Assembly: GCF_014256275.1 (NCBI RefSeq)
Contig: NZ_JACCFE010000002.1
Span: forward strand, 7,689,501 to 7,753,500
Direction: 5' to 3'
DNA: 64,000 nt
Source of the DNA: Rhodococcus sp. 4CII
GTDB taxonomy: Bacteria > Actinomycetota > Actinomycetes > Mycobacteriales > Mycobacteriaceae
Part shown: piece after piece, positions 1 to 8,950 of the stretch
Layout: each line of letters begins with the position of its first letter
Numbering within the stretch: position 1 is the stretch's first letter
The notes under the pieces: model-generated
Told to the model about the DNA's origin: nothing
What the model saw: the letters and a program-made list of their open reading frames with translations, nothing else
Databases searched by the model: none
Position numbers and translations under genes: made by a program

Positions 1-734
1 AGAGCGTCAACAAAGCTTTGCGTGTCGACAGTTATCCGGCGGTATCGGCCCAACTACGTGTACCCCCTCGGTCGCGTTCGGCGCTGGTGTATTTGCAATC
101 GTCGGTGCACAGTCCGACGGGGCGAGTTCGGTCGAAGGAGATGCTCGATGCATTTGCTGACGTCGCAAACGCGCACGACCTGCTGGTGGTCGAGGATCGG
201 AGTGCGGCAGACCTGATATACGATCCGGACCAACGAAATGCCGGTTTGAGCGGTCTGATCGACCCGGAGCGATTGATTACGGTGGGCACGATGTCGAAAC
301 TGTTCTGGGGTGGGCTTCGAATCGGGTGGATACGCAGTGACCCGCATACGATTGCCCGAATTGCGGATACCAAGCAGACGATCGATGTGACCACGTCAGT
401 AGTTGATCAGTTCCTGGCTGCCGAGGTGCTCGAGAACGCGCAGGAAGCTATTGCCGACCGCCGGCGACTCCTTCTGGACCACCTCGGTCTCACTGCGCGC
501 ATCGTCAGGGAGGTGTGTCCGCGGTGGGACCTGGCGATGCCCGAGGGTGGGAGTGGGCTGTGGATCGACACCCACTCCGACTCGATCGAGTACGTTATGA
601 AGGCTCAAGCCCGTGGTATCAGAATAGCCGGTGGCCCGTCCTTTTCGCCGACTCACGGGTTCGAGACTCATATCCGACTACCGGTCTGGAGCGCAGCCGA
701 AGCTCTCAGACACGCGCTCCAGACCGTGGAGTGA
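1..734 (+). CDS. PLP-dependent aminotransferase, C-terminal part (MocR/class I-II fold), cut by window edge
   Basis: The reading frame is open from base 3, so the gene starts upstream of the window; the first TTG at 18 is not a credible start. The visible ~240 residues are the second half of a fold-type I aminotransferase, as in MocR/GntR-type regulators or free aminotransferases. The PLP lysine is in the TMSK segment near base 290, followed by GGLRIGW, which matches the family phosphate-binding region. The usual NPTG segment reads SPTG, so the PLP-contacting Asn is Ser. The Asp of the VED segment that pairs with the pyridine nitrogen is present. It ends 15 bp from the convergent neighbour. 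Whether a DNA-binding domain precedes it cannot be seen. Confidence 0.8.
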   Translation, partial: SVNKALRVDSYPAVSAQLRVPPRSRSALVYLQSSVHSPTGRVRSKEMLDAFADVANAHDLLVVEDRSAADLIYDPDQRNAGLSGLIDPERLITVGTMSKLFWGGLRIGWIRSDPHTIARIADTKQTIDVTTSVVDQFLAAEVLENAQEAIADRRRLLLDHLGLTARIVREVCPRWDLAMPEGGSGLWIDTHSDSIEYVMKAQARGIRIAGGPSFSPTHGFETHIRLPVWSAAEALRHALQTVE

Positions 735-749
735 TAGCAGTACGAAATC

Positions 750-1289
750 CTACTCTGCACTACCACCTTTCAGGAGGGTCTGCAGGTCGCGGACGGTCGA
801 AGGGTCGGGATCGAGTCCCAGAGGCAACAGCCATGCGCGGTCGAGTTCGAGTTTCCGCAACGAATGATCAAGAACCGCACGCTCGATTTCGCTCCGCGTG
901 GGGGCGGCCAGGTCGTCGGCCTCGGCGAGCAACGATGTGAGCGTTTCGCCGAGTTTGACGCCGAGGTCGGAATACTCGCGCGCGGTACTCGCTGGATGTG
1001 CCAGTACCTGTAGCGATTCGGCGTGAACCTGTGCCATTCGGTCGCTCACTGCAAGTCGTCTGACTGAATCAAGATCCATAAGCTGACCCATGAGGGTACT
1101 GAGCTCGAGCACTTCCGTTCGGCGCCGCGCATCGATGAGGTCCACTCTGTCCCTTGCGAACATGATAGCGTCCCATACCAAGTGGGCCTGTTCGAGCGCT
1201 TGGCGGTCACCCGAAGAAGCCAGTGCGGGTAGCACGCAGTCGTGCATCGCCTTCGCCGCAGCGTTCAGCGTAATGCTGGTGAAATCCAT
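750..1289 (-). CDS. Small helical partner protein of APH-type kinase (copy A)
   Basis: Encodes 179 residues starting MDFTSITL. I chose the ATG at 1289 because it follows the kinase stop by 2 bp; the open frame extends further upstream only inside the kinase gene. The sequence is rich in Leu, Ala, Arg and Glu with heptad-like spacing, predicting a mostly alpha-helical soluble protein. No signal peptide or membrane segment is visible. I do not recognise a named family. A protein of the same size, position and general pattern follows the second APH kinase at 20955-21485, so the pair behaves as a two-gene module. A regulatory or substrate-presenting subunit is inference. Confidence 0.7.
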   Translation of the reverse strand: MDFTSITLNAAAKAMHDCVLPALASSGDRQALEQAHLVWDAIMFARDRVDLIDARRRTEVLELSTLMGQLMDLDSVRRLAVSDRMAQVHAESLQVLAHPASTAREYSDLGVKLGETLTSLLAEADDLAAPTRSEIERAVLDHSLRKLELDRAWLLPLGLDPDPSTVRDLQTLLKGGSAE

Positions 1290-1291
1290 GG

Positions 1292-2491
1292 TCAGATAAC
1301 CTCCTCGAGCTGACGTCCGAGTTGACCGAGCAGAATCGGAACCGTCCCTTCCAATCTGGCGAGAAGGACATCCTGATGGGACCGCCCTAGCTGAGCTATG
1401 CGCATAGAGGTTGCGAGAGTTTTTACGGTTGACGAGAAGCCGCAGAATATGGTGTACCACCGAAGACGGGCCGGGTCGACACTAAGGCCGGACGCCTGCT
1501 CATAGCGTGTGAAGAATTCGTCACGAGGCACGAGACCCGACACCAGGAAATTATCTCCGGACTCGTCGTAGTGACCGAACAGATCCTGCGAACAGTATGC
1601 GAGATCGAAGTGCCGATCGCCGAGGTGCGCCGATTCCCAGTCCAACCAGGCCGTCACCTCCGCAGTGCTCTCGTCGAACAGGAAATTGCCACTTCGGAAG
1701 TCGCCATGGACCACGCTGACCTGATCGAGCGTCGGAAGGTTCCGAGCGAGCCAATTGGCCGCCAGGTCCATGATCGGCGATGCATCGAACTTGTCGAGCA
1801 GCCACAGCTGTCGTTCGAAGTTGAGCTGCCAGTTGGCGCTTTCGGTGGTGCCGACTGTAGGCACCACCAGCGCCTCCGATGCCCAGCCGGTGGGATCGAT
1901 GGTATGCAAGGCCGCCAGGCTCGAGATCAGCTGGTCACCGAGTGGTTTTCGCAGATCCGCGCCAAAATTGGTACCGAGACCACTGACCTGACCCGTCGCG
2001 GTCAGAGTGGGTTTGGTGACACCGTCGACGAATTCGCAGATCAGTCCGGGTTCGGGTAGGTGGCGGGCTTCATCGTCGATCCAGTAGGCCCGTGGTACGG
2101 GGAGCACGCCGGCGACACCTCGGAGAATTTCGAACTCGGTCGTCTTGATCGTTGCGTTCAGGGATTCCGGCGGATCCATGCGCAGTAAGAGATGTCGCCG
2201 CGTCGGATCGGCCCCTGCAGTGAGTTCGAACGACATCTGGATCTTGGATGCGCCACCGGTCAGCCACACCGGATTGTGGATCTCGTAGTCACTGCCGTCC
2301 TCGTCCTCGGTCAACAGCTCTCGTACCGCCTCGGTGAGCTGTGTCAGCGACAGGGGCGACCATCCGGCGCCCCGCCGGCGATCGAGCTTGCGATCGACGG
2401 CACGTTGGCTCGCCGAGTCGGTGGGGAATCGATCGCGGACTGAACGGAGAACTTCTGCTGCGGGGGTGCTGGATTGGGGCAAGGTGTGCAT
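1292..2491 (-). CDS. APH-family phosphotransferase (ACAD10/11-kinase type), copy A
   Basis: 399 residues from the ATG at 2491. The protein has the kinase-like fold of the aminoglycoside phosphotransferase family: a nucleotide-binding N-lobe, then the catalytic loop VVHGDFRSGNFLF (HxDxxxxN pattern) and the metal-binding segment AWLDWESAHLGD. This flavour is common in actinobacterial catabolic clusters and resembles the kinase domains of ACAD10/ACAD11, which phosphorylate hydroxyacyl substrates; antibiotic resistance is unlikely from context. It lies 26 bp downstream of the DUF7064-like gene and 2 bp upstream of its small partner, in a four-gene minus-strand operon starting with the alcohol dehydrogenase. 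The acceptor substrate is unknown. Confidence 0.85.
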   Translation of the reverse strand: MHTLPQSSTPAAEVLRSVRDRFPTDSASQRAVDRKLDRRRGAGWSPLSLTQLTEAVRELLTEDEDGSDYEIHNPVWLTGGASKIQMSFELTAGADPTRRHLLLRMDPPESLNATIKTTEFEILRGVAGVLPVPRAYWIDDEARHLPEPGLICEFVDGVTKPTLTATGQVSGLGTNFGADLRKPLGDQLISSLAALHTIDPTGWASEALVVPTVGTTESANWQLNFERQLWLLDKFDASPIMDLAANWLARNLPTLDQVSVVHGDFRSGNFLFDESTAEVTAWLDWESAHLGDRHFDLAYCSQDLFGHYDESGDNFLVSGLVPRDEFFTRYEQASGLSVDPARLRWYTIFCGFSSTVKTLATSMRIAQLGRSHQDVLLARLEGTVPILLGQLGRQLEEVI

Positions 2492-2517
2492 TTTCAGTAT
2501 TCCTGACTTTTCTGGCC

Positions 2518-3534
2518 TCAGATGCCCGGGCCGAAGGATTGCACAGTGCGAGCCCCGTGTCGTGATGTCCGATCCGCCAGAAACTCGATGCCATACGTGT
2601 CGGCCATTAGGCCGTACGCGCTTTTGCCGTCGAGTTCGTAGTGCATGAGTGACTGGAAGGTGACGTAGGAAGGGCTGAATGTGTACCACGGTGCGCTCGC
2701 GATGGCAGCACCTCGAAGAGTCAGGGTACGCCCGGTCGAATCGGTCACCGTGATTTCATTCTGGAAAGGACTGAGACCCTGTTGCTTTCCCGAAACAGTT
2801 GCGTCGGTAATCCCGTAGACCTTATCGCCTTCATGAATGTAACCGAAGCGCAGTGGCCCATACACGACCTCACCTGCCACGAGTTCGATGCCGGTGACCA
2901 GGTGGATGCCGAGGTCTTCGTCGAACGGAATGTGGATGTATGAAATTGCAGCCTGGCCAAGTTCGGTGCGCGTGCCCCAGCTCCGATCCATTCCTCCCAT
3001 GGCATCGATCTGGTAGGAACGTCCGCGTAGGGTCAGTTCCCCTCGGACTCTTCCCAAGAAGTCGAGGTGGCCTCCCGCCCACGCGTCTCCGAGCCCGAGG
3101 TCGGTGTGGTCTTCGTCAGGTTTGGCCAACAACGGGTTCTCGTCGGGGTCGTTCGGATCCCACGCAGGCATCGCACCTTCCAACGTCATATCGAAAGAGC
3201 AGGTGCCTGCGATATTGGCGTAACGGAAATGGTAGTTGTTCGGCGGACTGGGGACATCGACCTCCAGCCCGCTCGTCAGGGAGAAGTTGGTCATCGAATC
3301 GGGACACGGGCAATGCATCTGGGGGTCGGTCAGATCTGCCGTGAAGGGGTATCGGTTGAGTCCTTGTACCACGTTGATCGACGAGATCGCGGCGCCGACA
3401 TTGGGTCGCGCCAGTACATATACATTTCCGTAGATCTGTTCTTCGGGGATCGCGAACCAGAAGCCGATCGTCTCGGTCCAGGTTGTGAGGGAAGAATCGA
3501 CGGGATGCAGGTCTGCGTCTTCGGGGTGAATCAT
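2518..3534 (-). CDS. CrtC/AttH-like protein (DUF7064/DUF7065 type), subtype A, copy 1
   Basis: 338 residues from an ATG preceded by GAAAGG at good spacing. The hallmark segment is GGMDRSWGTR near residue 180, matching the D-H/R-SWG signature of the lipocalin-like hydroxyneurosporene-synthase (CrtC)/AttH superfamily, in actinobacteria annotated as DUF7064/DUF7065. The N-terminus (MIHPEDADLHP, then WTET) is shared with the protein at 15204-16172, defining a subtype distinct from the three relatives at 9921, 16239 and 17167. No signal peptide is seen, so it is probably cytoplasmic. The superfamily includes hydratases and hydrophobic-ligand binders; a role on a lipophilic substrate is inference. 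It sits 35 bp downstream of the alcohol dehydrogenase. Confidence 0.75.
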   Translation of the reverse strand: MIHPEDADLHPVDSSLTTWTETIGFWFAIPEEQIYGNVYVLARPNVGAAISSINVVQGLNRYPFTADLTDPQMHCPCPDSMTNFSLTSGLEVDVPSPPNNYHFRYANIAGTCSFDMTLEGAMPAWDPNDPDENPLLAKPDEDHTDLGLGDAWAGGHLDFLGRVRGELTLRGRSYQIDAMGGMDRSWGTRTELGQAAISYIHIPFDEDLGIHLVTGIELVAGEVVYGPLRFGYIHEGDKVYGITDATVSGKQQGLSPFQNEITVTDSTGRTLTLRGAAIASAPWYTFSPSYVTFQSLMHYELDGKSAYGLMADTYGIEFLADRTSRHGARTVQSFGPGI

Positions 3535-3569
3535 TATTACCTTTCTGAAAGTGTTGTGTGCTGCGGTGA

Positions 3570-4676
3570 TCAGGCGTCCGGCACTAGCACGAGTTTGGTG
3601 ACTTCACCGCGTTCTTGGGCGGCGACTGCCTCGTTGATCTTCGAGAATGGGTACGTCGAGATGATGGTGTCGAAAGGGAACTTGCCGGCGGCGTGGTACG
3701 CGAGTAGTTCCGGAATGAACGACTGTGGCTGGCTGTCGCCTTCAACGATGCCGCGTACGGTGAGTCCTTTCTGCATAGCACCGACGATGTTGAGCGGGAG
3801 GTTCACTGAGAAGTCAGCAGGTACGCCAACCAGGCCAACCGTGGCATTCTGTGCCGCGCAATCCATGGCGGCGGTGATGACCTCGGTCCTGCCGGTTGTG
3901 TCGAAGATGTAGTCCACGCCGTCCGGTGTGATCTCCATGATCCGTTGAGTCAGATTCTCGCCTACCGGGTCGATCACTTGGGTCGCGCCGAGTTGTGAGG
4001 CAAGGGTCCTTCGCGATTCGACGGGCTCAACCACGATGATCGTCGAGCAGCCACGGATGACCGCGCCCATCACCGCGGCCAGTCCGACGGGACCGCCGCC
4101 GAGTACGACCAGCGAGCTTCCTTCCGCGCAGTTCATCGACTTCATCACAGCCCCGGCGCCGGTCTGGATGCCGCAGCCGAGCGGGCCGACGAGAGAAATG
4201 TCGAGGTCCGTGTCGACCTTGACGGTGTTGCGCTCGGTCACGAGCGCGTGTGAGGCGAAGGATGATTGACCGAAGAAGTGCGCATGCACGGGCGACCCGT
4301 CCATGACCATGGTCTCTGATCCGTCTGGCCGACTACCGATGTAGTTTTCTTGTGTGAAGGTTGTGCAGTATGCCGGACGCCCATTCGCGCATGGACGACA
4401 GGTTCCGCAGCTGCTGAAGGTTACTGCGACCTTGTCGCCGGCGGTGACCGACGTGACATCCTGGCCCACGGCCACGACCACCCCGCTGCCCTCGTGTCCG
4501 AGGGTGAGCGGATAGGGCAGGCCGTATACACCGTCCCGGGCCGCGATATCGGTGTGGCACAGGCCGACTCCACGGATCTCGACGACGATCTCATCGTTCC
4601 TAGGTGATGCAAGGTCCACTGTCTCGATCCTGAAGTCCTGGTGGGGGCCATGGGCGACAGCTGCGGTGATCTGCAC
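3570..4676 (-). CDS. Zinc-dependent NAD(P) alcohol dehydrogenase (aryl/long-chain alcohol type)
   Basis: Medium-chain dehydrogenase of 368 residues. I place the start at GTG 4676 because GAAGAGG lies 7-8 bases upstream and the length then fits the family; the longer frame to 4781 adds an atypical N-terminus. Catalytic zinc ligands are in GVGLCHTD and the LGHEGSG segment; the structural zinc site is the CGTCRPC...YC cluster; the Rossmann motif is LGGGPVGLAA. It would oxidise a primary or secondary alcohol with NAD(P)+. It is first in a minus-strand operon with a DUF7064-like gene, an APH kinase and its partner. A TTTCATC/GATGAAA palindrome lies about 45-65 bp upstream of the start. Confidence 0.88.
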   Translation of the reverse strand: MQITAAVAHGPHQDFRIETVDLASPRNDEIVVEIRGVGLCHTDIAARDGVYGLPYPLTLGHEGSGVVVAVGQDVTSVTAGDKVAVTFSSCGTCRPCANGRPAYCTTFTQENYIGSRPDGSETMVMDGSPVHAHFFGQSSFASHALVTERNTVKVDTDLDISLVGPLGCGIQTGAGAVMKSMNCAEGSSLVVLGGGPVGLAAVMGAVIRGCSTIIVVEPVESRRTLASQLGATQVIDPVGENLTQRIMEITPDGVDYIFDTTGRTEVITAAMDCAAQNATVGLVGVPADFSVNLPLNIVGAMQKGLTVRGIVEGDSQPQSFIPELLAYHAAGKFPFDTIISTYPFSKINEAVAAQERGEVTKLVLVPDA

Positions 4677-4721
4677 CTTTAGTACCTCTTCGTCTGATTG
4701 GCTGGGCCAATTCTGCACTAT

Positions 4722-4740
4722 TTTCATCCGATAGATGAAA
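4722..4740. promoter_or_regulatory. Palindromic operator candidate upstream of alcohol dehydrogenase
   Basis: TTTCATC (4722-4728) and GATGAAA (4734-4740) form a perfect 7-bp inverted repeat around CGATA. It lies upstream of the alcohol dehydrogenase start in the promoter region. The size and spacing suit a dimeric HTH regulator. Which regulator binds is not shown. Confidence 0.4.
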
Positions 4741-5063
4741 TGGTTAGGCCAAAGTGTAGGCAAGAGTGGTGCGGAGCACAATAGGCGCCGAGGCGTTCCC
4801 CTTGCTGCGCCCCGCCAGAGTTCCTGGAGGTCGGGTCCCGGCGGCCGATGTCCTGCGGCGCTTATGGCGCTGGCCGGCGCTGACAGCGATCGCCTCGGGT
4901 TGGGCGAGGGGTGGAGCTTGCTATGAGCGTGCTGCCCCGGCTGTCTGCTGCAAGGGTTCGAGGTTCACTGGTCGGGCTCTCATCCTCTGCGAGCTGCGCC
5001 GCGGGTCGATCCACGCGCTGTCACCACCGAACTCGTCGGCGAAGCAGTCCAGGAGACCTGCCC

Positions 5064-6150
5064 TCAGTCCATCACCGCCAGAGACCACCGCCAACCCGCC
5101 AGCTTCCGAGCGATCGCGACGTTCGCGACCACGGGCCGTTTTCCGCCGCTCGAGAAACCCACCCACCGCTGATGCAGCCGACGATTGCCCTGGTCACCCC
5201 GGGCACGAGCCGCGACCGCCGCCTGATCCCATCGCGACCGCATCACCGCCCCGAGGTGATAGCGCGGCCGGTGATGCCAGGCAGCTTCCACCAAGAGCCG
5301 GCGTGCATGGGTGTTGCCGGTATTGGTGATCGATCCCTGAATCCGCGATGAACCGGACGTGTACTCCCGACGGCACCAACCCGACGAACGAGCCGATGGT
5401 GTTGCCGGTAAACCGATTCCAGTCACCGATCTACACGGCCAACGCCAACCCGGTCGGGATGCTCACCCCGCGCAGGCAGGCCAGTCTGCGCACGATCGGA
5501 GTGAATTCACTCACCTCGGCTGTTTCCTCGTTCGCCATATCGAGTCGCAGGCGGCGGGCCTGCATTGTGGGCGCATGGTCGTAGTCGACGTCGAACGCCA
5601 TCCTCGTCGCGGGCAAGGTCAACGGCGGCGCTGCCTCAGTGCGCAGCCAGCGGTCGTGTGCTCCGGTCCAGGCCGCGCCGCCGTAGTGGACGATGCCGTG
5701 GCGAAGTGACAGTTTCGACAGACGGTGACGTGGCCGCATCAGATCCCCGCGGCACTCCTCTCGAGCCGGCACCAGATCTCGCGCTATTTCCTGATCAATG
5801 CTGGGGACCGTCACCGGGGTGACCTTGTCCAGGCACAGCAGCCGGGCCAGGTGCAAGGCATTGAGGACATCGGTATTGATCCGGTCCCCGGCTGGTTTCC
5901 GCAACTTCGACGGGGCCGCGACCTCGCACCGGACCCCGGCCGCGGACAGGTCCCGCTACAACCCGAAGCCGGTCGGTCTGGCCTCATATGCCACTGCCGC
6001 CGGACCCGGTAGATCCGCTAATAGGGATCGGATGTGTTCATAGGACGGGGTCAATCGTGTCTGGATCCCGTCCCGGTGACGCTGTCGATGGCTGCTGCTG
6101 CGACCGAACGTGCGTGCACGTCCAGTTCAACGCTCGTACGCGCAGTAGCC
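5064..6150 (-). pseudogene. Degenerate IS110-family transposase
   Basis: Reading the minus strand across frames gives an almost full-length IS110/IS116/IS902 DEDD transposase: LDVHARSVAAAAID (~6130), SYEHIRSLLADLPG and YEARPTGFGL (~6000), KLRKPAGDR, HRLSKLSLRHGI (~5720), GDWNRFTGNTIGSF (~5410) and RRLLVEAAWHHRPRY (~5300). Lesions are a frameshift near 6060-6075, an in-frame TAG at 5956-5958 where the family has Tyr, a second TAG at 5431-5433, and a one-base insertion near 5364-5368. The catalytic TDxxDA reads TDVLNA, so the second Asp is Asn. The element is therefore dead. No clear ends were found, as is usual for IS110, which lacks long terminal repeats. Confidence 0.85.
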
Positions 6151-6793
6151 CCGGGCCTCCCACAGTTGCCGGATAGGCGGAATAGGACGGTTCGTCTGCT
6201 CGGTAACCCACGAATCTTGTGCGTGAGGCCCGGCCCGCAAGACGGGTCCACAGCTTCGGTGTCCCTCGATGATCGCTGGCCCGCCCGGCGCAGGCCGCGA
6301 TGTCAACGTAGAGCACACGCACCGAGCATGAACGACGTTGATGACATCGCCCCGCGCCAGGCACATGCTCGCCGACCGAGGGACGCCGATCCCACCGGAG
6401 TGAACTCACGACAAGTCGTGCGTCACTCTATTTCGTCTCGCGCCGAACCCGCTGACCACTTCACCACTCTGCCGTTTCTAAGTTATCTGCCGAAATCTCC
6501 TCATGTCACATGGTGTTCTTGGACTGCCACGTGCGGGAAGCCGACACGTCGCGCAGGGTCTCTCGAAAGGGATAAAGCCCAGGACCGGGCGCTGGTTCAC
6601 GCGTCGTCGTGCACCACAATAGGAGCAAACGCGCGAAGGAGATCCCAAGTGTTCCGACCGAGCCTGCACTCCGCGTGGCTGTCCCGATGCCCAACATGGC
6701 CCGCCCACGACAAAGCTATGGAAAACGCGACGAGTTCCCGGGCAGTTATCCTGCTGTCGGTGAACGTCCAAGTCGAAGAGTCACGGTACTGAC
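6151..6793. other. No gene recognised
   Basis: About 640 bases between the IS110 remnant and the GntR gene. Several overlapping open frames exist on both strands, but none has a family motif or a convincing ribosome-binding site. The right end presumably holds the gntR promoter. Confidence 0.5.
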
Positions 6794-7564
6794 ATGGCGA
6801 GTCAGCAAGCGCGTCTCAACATCGGTGCGGTTCACGTCCCTCGTCCCGCAGATGTCTACGCCGATCTGATCCGGGACAAGATCCTCGCTGGTGAACTTCT
6901 CGTGGGCACGCTACTTCCGCCGGAACGAATGCTCGTCGAAGAGAGCGGTCTTACACGCGCCATTGTTCGCGAAGCTTTGCATCGCTTGCAGGGGCAAGGA
7001 CTCATCGTCACGAAACCAGGGCGCGGAGGTGGATCGATCGTTTCACGACCAACTGCGGCAGCATTCATGAGCTCTGTCGACCTTCAACTTCAAGGCTGGG
7101 CCCCAGGGACTCAGATGCTCTTCGAGTCGAGGCAGGTCATCGAACCGTGGTGTGCGTACTTTGCCGCCGAACGACGAACGGACGCCGACCTGCGAGCGCT
7201 GAGGCTAATCGATGAACAATCAGCCGAGGCGATCAATGACCTGGGTGACTTCATCGAATGCAAGGTTCGTTGGCATACCGCTCTCGCCACGGCCAGCCAC
7301 AACGACTTGTTGTCAACGTTTATGGAGGCGGTGTCGCGTGCAATCCTGCGACAAACCGACAATGAGGCGCATCGAGACCAGGATGCGATGCAACGGTCAC
7401 TCGACGCGCATCGGGCAATCACTGCTGCCATCGCCGAGGGGTCGTCGCCCGCTGCCTATCAACTCATGACGAGGCACGTGCACACACCACCAGTTGTGAA
7501 CGCGACGACGGTGGACAGTCTTCCCGCCGATTACTGCAGCGTACGCTCACCCCGCCAGGCGTAG
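6794..7564 (+). CDS. GntR-family transcriptional regulator, FadR subfamily (FCD effector domain)
   Basis: 256 residues. The N-terminal winged helix (about residues 15-85) has the GntR features: DLIRDKILAGEL, LPPERMLVEESG, TRAIVREALHRLQGQGLI. The C-terminal domain (about 95-235) is all-helical with the FCD pattern: an Arg/Glu pair in the first helix (FESRQVIEP), FxxxVRWHTALATASHNDLL for the metal/effector site, and a final HRAITAAIAEG helix. FadR-type regulators commonly bind palindromes built around TGGTCCAA-like halves; such sites occur in this window at 12936, 25747 and 26096, so this protein is the best candidate regulator of the phosphotransfer genes. That link is inference. A hairpin follows the stop codon. 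Confidence 0.88.
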   Translation: MASQQARLNIGAVHVPRPADVYADLIRDKILAGELLVGTLLPPERMLVEESGLTRAIVREALHRLQGQGLIVTKPGRGGGSIVSRPTAAAFMSSVDLQLQGWAPGTQMLFESRQVIEPWCAYFAAERRTDADLRALRLIDEQSAEAINDLGDFIECKVRWHTALATASHNDLLSTFMEAVSRAILRQTDNEAHRDQDAMQRSLDAHRAITAAIAEGSSPAAYQLMTRHVHTPPVVNATTVDSLPADYCSVRSPRQA

Positions 7565-7596
7565 CCTGGCCTGTCATTCCGTGTGGTAGTCCGCCC

Positions 7597-7627
7597 GAGC
7601 GGTCTTGCGTTATCGGTCAGACCGCTC
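7597..7627 (+). terminator. Hairpin downstream of gntR
   Basis: GAGCGGTCT (7597-7605) and AGACCGCTC (7619-7627) form a perfect 9-bp stem with a 13-base loop. There is no following T-run, so it is either a weak intrinsic terminator or an operator for the next gene. Confidence 0.4.
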
Positions 7628-7720
7628 TATGGTCGATATTTAGTGTGATATGGCGCACGCCTACCCCGGCAGGGCAAACGCTGTCACAACCACACCGCGA
7701 CCTCTACTGAACGGATACTC

Positions 7721-8932
7721 GTGATGCTGCGACTCGCTGAAGGCCGCGCCCAATCGGGATCGGATATGAACCCTGGCACCACCAGATCGCGATATCTGCA
7801 GCGACGTCTCTACGGGCCTGAGCGTGTGGCCGACGACATCGTGGTGCAGGCGCTCGACACCTGCCGCCTAGTGCGCGCGAGGGTGACGGCCAATCCGCGC
7901 CTGGCACCCGCCCATCCATTGACTGGATCCCATCGATTGCGCGATGCGGCCGACATCGGCGAGTTCATCGCTCACGCGTGGGATGCGACAAGTGGTTTGC
8001 TGAACACGGTCACGGCCGACGCGTCCGCTGCGGAGGTAGGCGATCTGGTGACAGTGCTCTCGCGTCTGCGAGATTTGGAAACAGCGCTGGCGGAGAATCG
8101 GCGCGCGTTGACGTCCACGCTGAGTGACGTAACGACCGATGCGCTCGGCCGATTGAGCCAGTGTTCGAACGCAGCGGAACTTATGGCGATGGTCCCTTCG
8201 CAGGTCGCACGGCTCGGATTCGACCGGGTGCTATTTTCGACTGTCTCATCGGGGCGGTGGTATCCGAAGTCTGCATACTCGCGGTGTGGATCCGAATGGG
8301 CATCGTCGCACCTCGACGGTGAGAAGGGGCCCGGATTTCTTCTGCCCAGCGCCGCCGCCCACTGCCATCCTGCTCACGTGAACGAGGCGACCATGCTCGC
8401 ACATCGCGAACGTGCGTTCGGCTTCTCGCTGTGGCAACGATCGAAATCGAGAAACTTCTGGATGATACCGGTACTGCACCAGCACCGCGTGGTGGGCATC
8501 ATCCACGTCGATTGTCACCTCCAGGAGCGTATTCCGAGTAAGTCCGAGATCGACGCGCTCCGCCGATTTTGTCATCAGCTATCGGTAATCATCGCTCATT
8601 CGGCAGCGACGAATGCGCCGGTGATCGACCGTGACCTTCACTCGACTGCCGGGCTGGCATCCGTATCGGTGTTCGGACAGCTCACCACCACAACTGTCCC
8701 GCAACGCGAGGACACCGAATCCGACGCGGAAGGGAGCCTGTCCGCGCGTGAGGTCGAGGTGATTGCACTGATGGCCGAAGGTTTGACCAATGCGCAGATT
8801 GGCCGGAGGCTCACGATTACGGAAGGAACGGTCAAGTCGCACGTCAAACGGATACTCAGAAAGACTTCCTCGTCGAATCGGGCTGAGGCCGTTGCCATAT
8901 GGATGAAGCCGCAGCGACTCGCCGCGGTATGA
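7721..8932 (+). CDS. LuxR-family regulator with GAF-like sensor domain
   Basis: 403 residues from GTG 7721; ATG 7724 is equally possible. The first ~100 residues are helical, residues ~140-300 look like a GAF domain (SQVARLGFDRVLFSTV then HRVVGIIHVDCH), and the last ~65 residues are a LuxR/GerE helix-turn-helix: LSAREVEVIALMAEGLTNAQIG, then EGTVKSHVKRILRKT. Such GAF-LuxR activators are common beside actinobacterial catabolic operons and probably sense a small ligand directly. There is no receiver domain, so it is not a classical response regulator. It is followed 18 bp later by the histidine phosphatase. Confidence 0.85.
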   Translation: MMLRLAEGRAQSGSDMNPGTTRSRYLQRRLYGPERVADDIVVQALDTCRLVRARVTANPRLAPAHPLTGSHRLRDAADIGEFIAHAWDATSGLLNTVTADASAAEVGDLVTVLSRLRDLETALAENRRALTSTLSDVTTDALGRLSQCSNAAELMAMVPSQVARLGFDRVLFSTVSSGRWYPKSAYSRCGSEWASSHLDGEKGPGFLLPSAAAHCHPAHVNEATMLAHRERAFGFSLWQRSKSRNFWMIPVLHQHRVVGIIHVDCHLQERIPSKSEIDALRRFCHQLSVIIAHSAATNAPVIDRDLHSTAGLASVSVFGQLTTTTVPQREDTESDAEGSLSAREVEVIALMAEGLTNAQIGRRLTITEGTVKSHVKRILRKTSSSNRAEAVAIWMKPQRLAAV

Positions 8933-8950
8933 GCCTCTATGCTCAAGGGT

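Noticed and set aside
1292..2491. Aminoglycoside resistance gene
   Set aside because: The APH fold is shared by many metabolic kinases; the operon context and ACAD10/11-like wording point to catabolism.
6034..6792. 252-residue plus-strand frame
   Set aside because: Overlaps the IS110 remnant, has no motif and no ribosome site.
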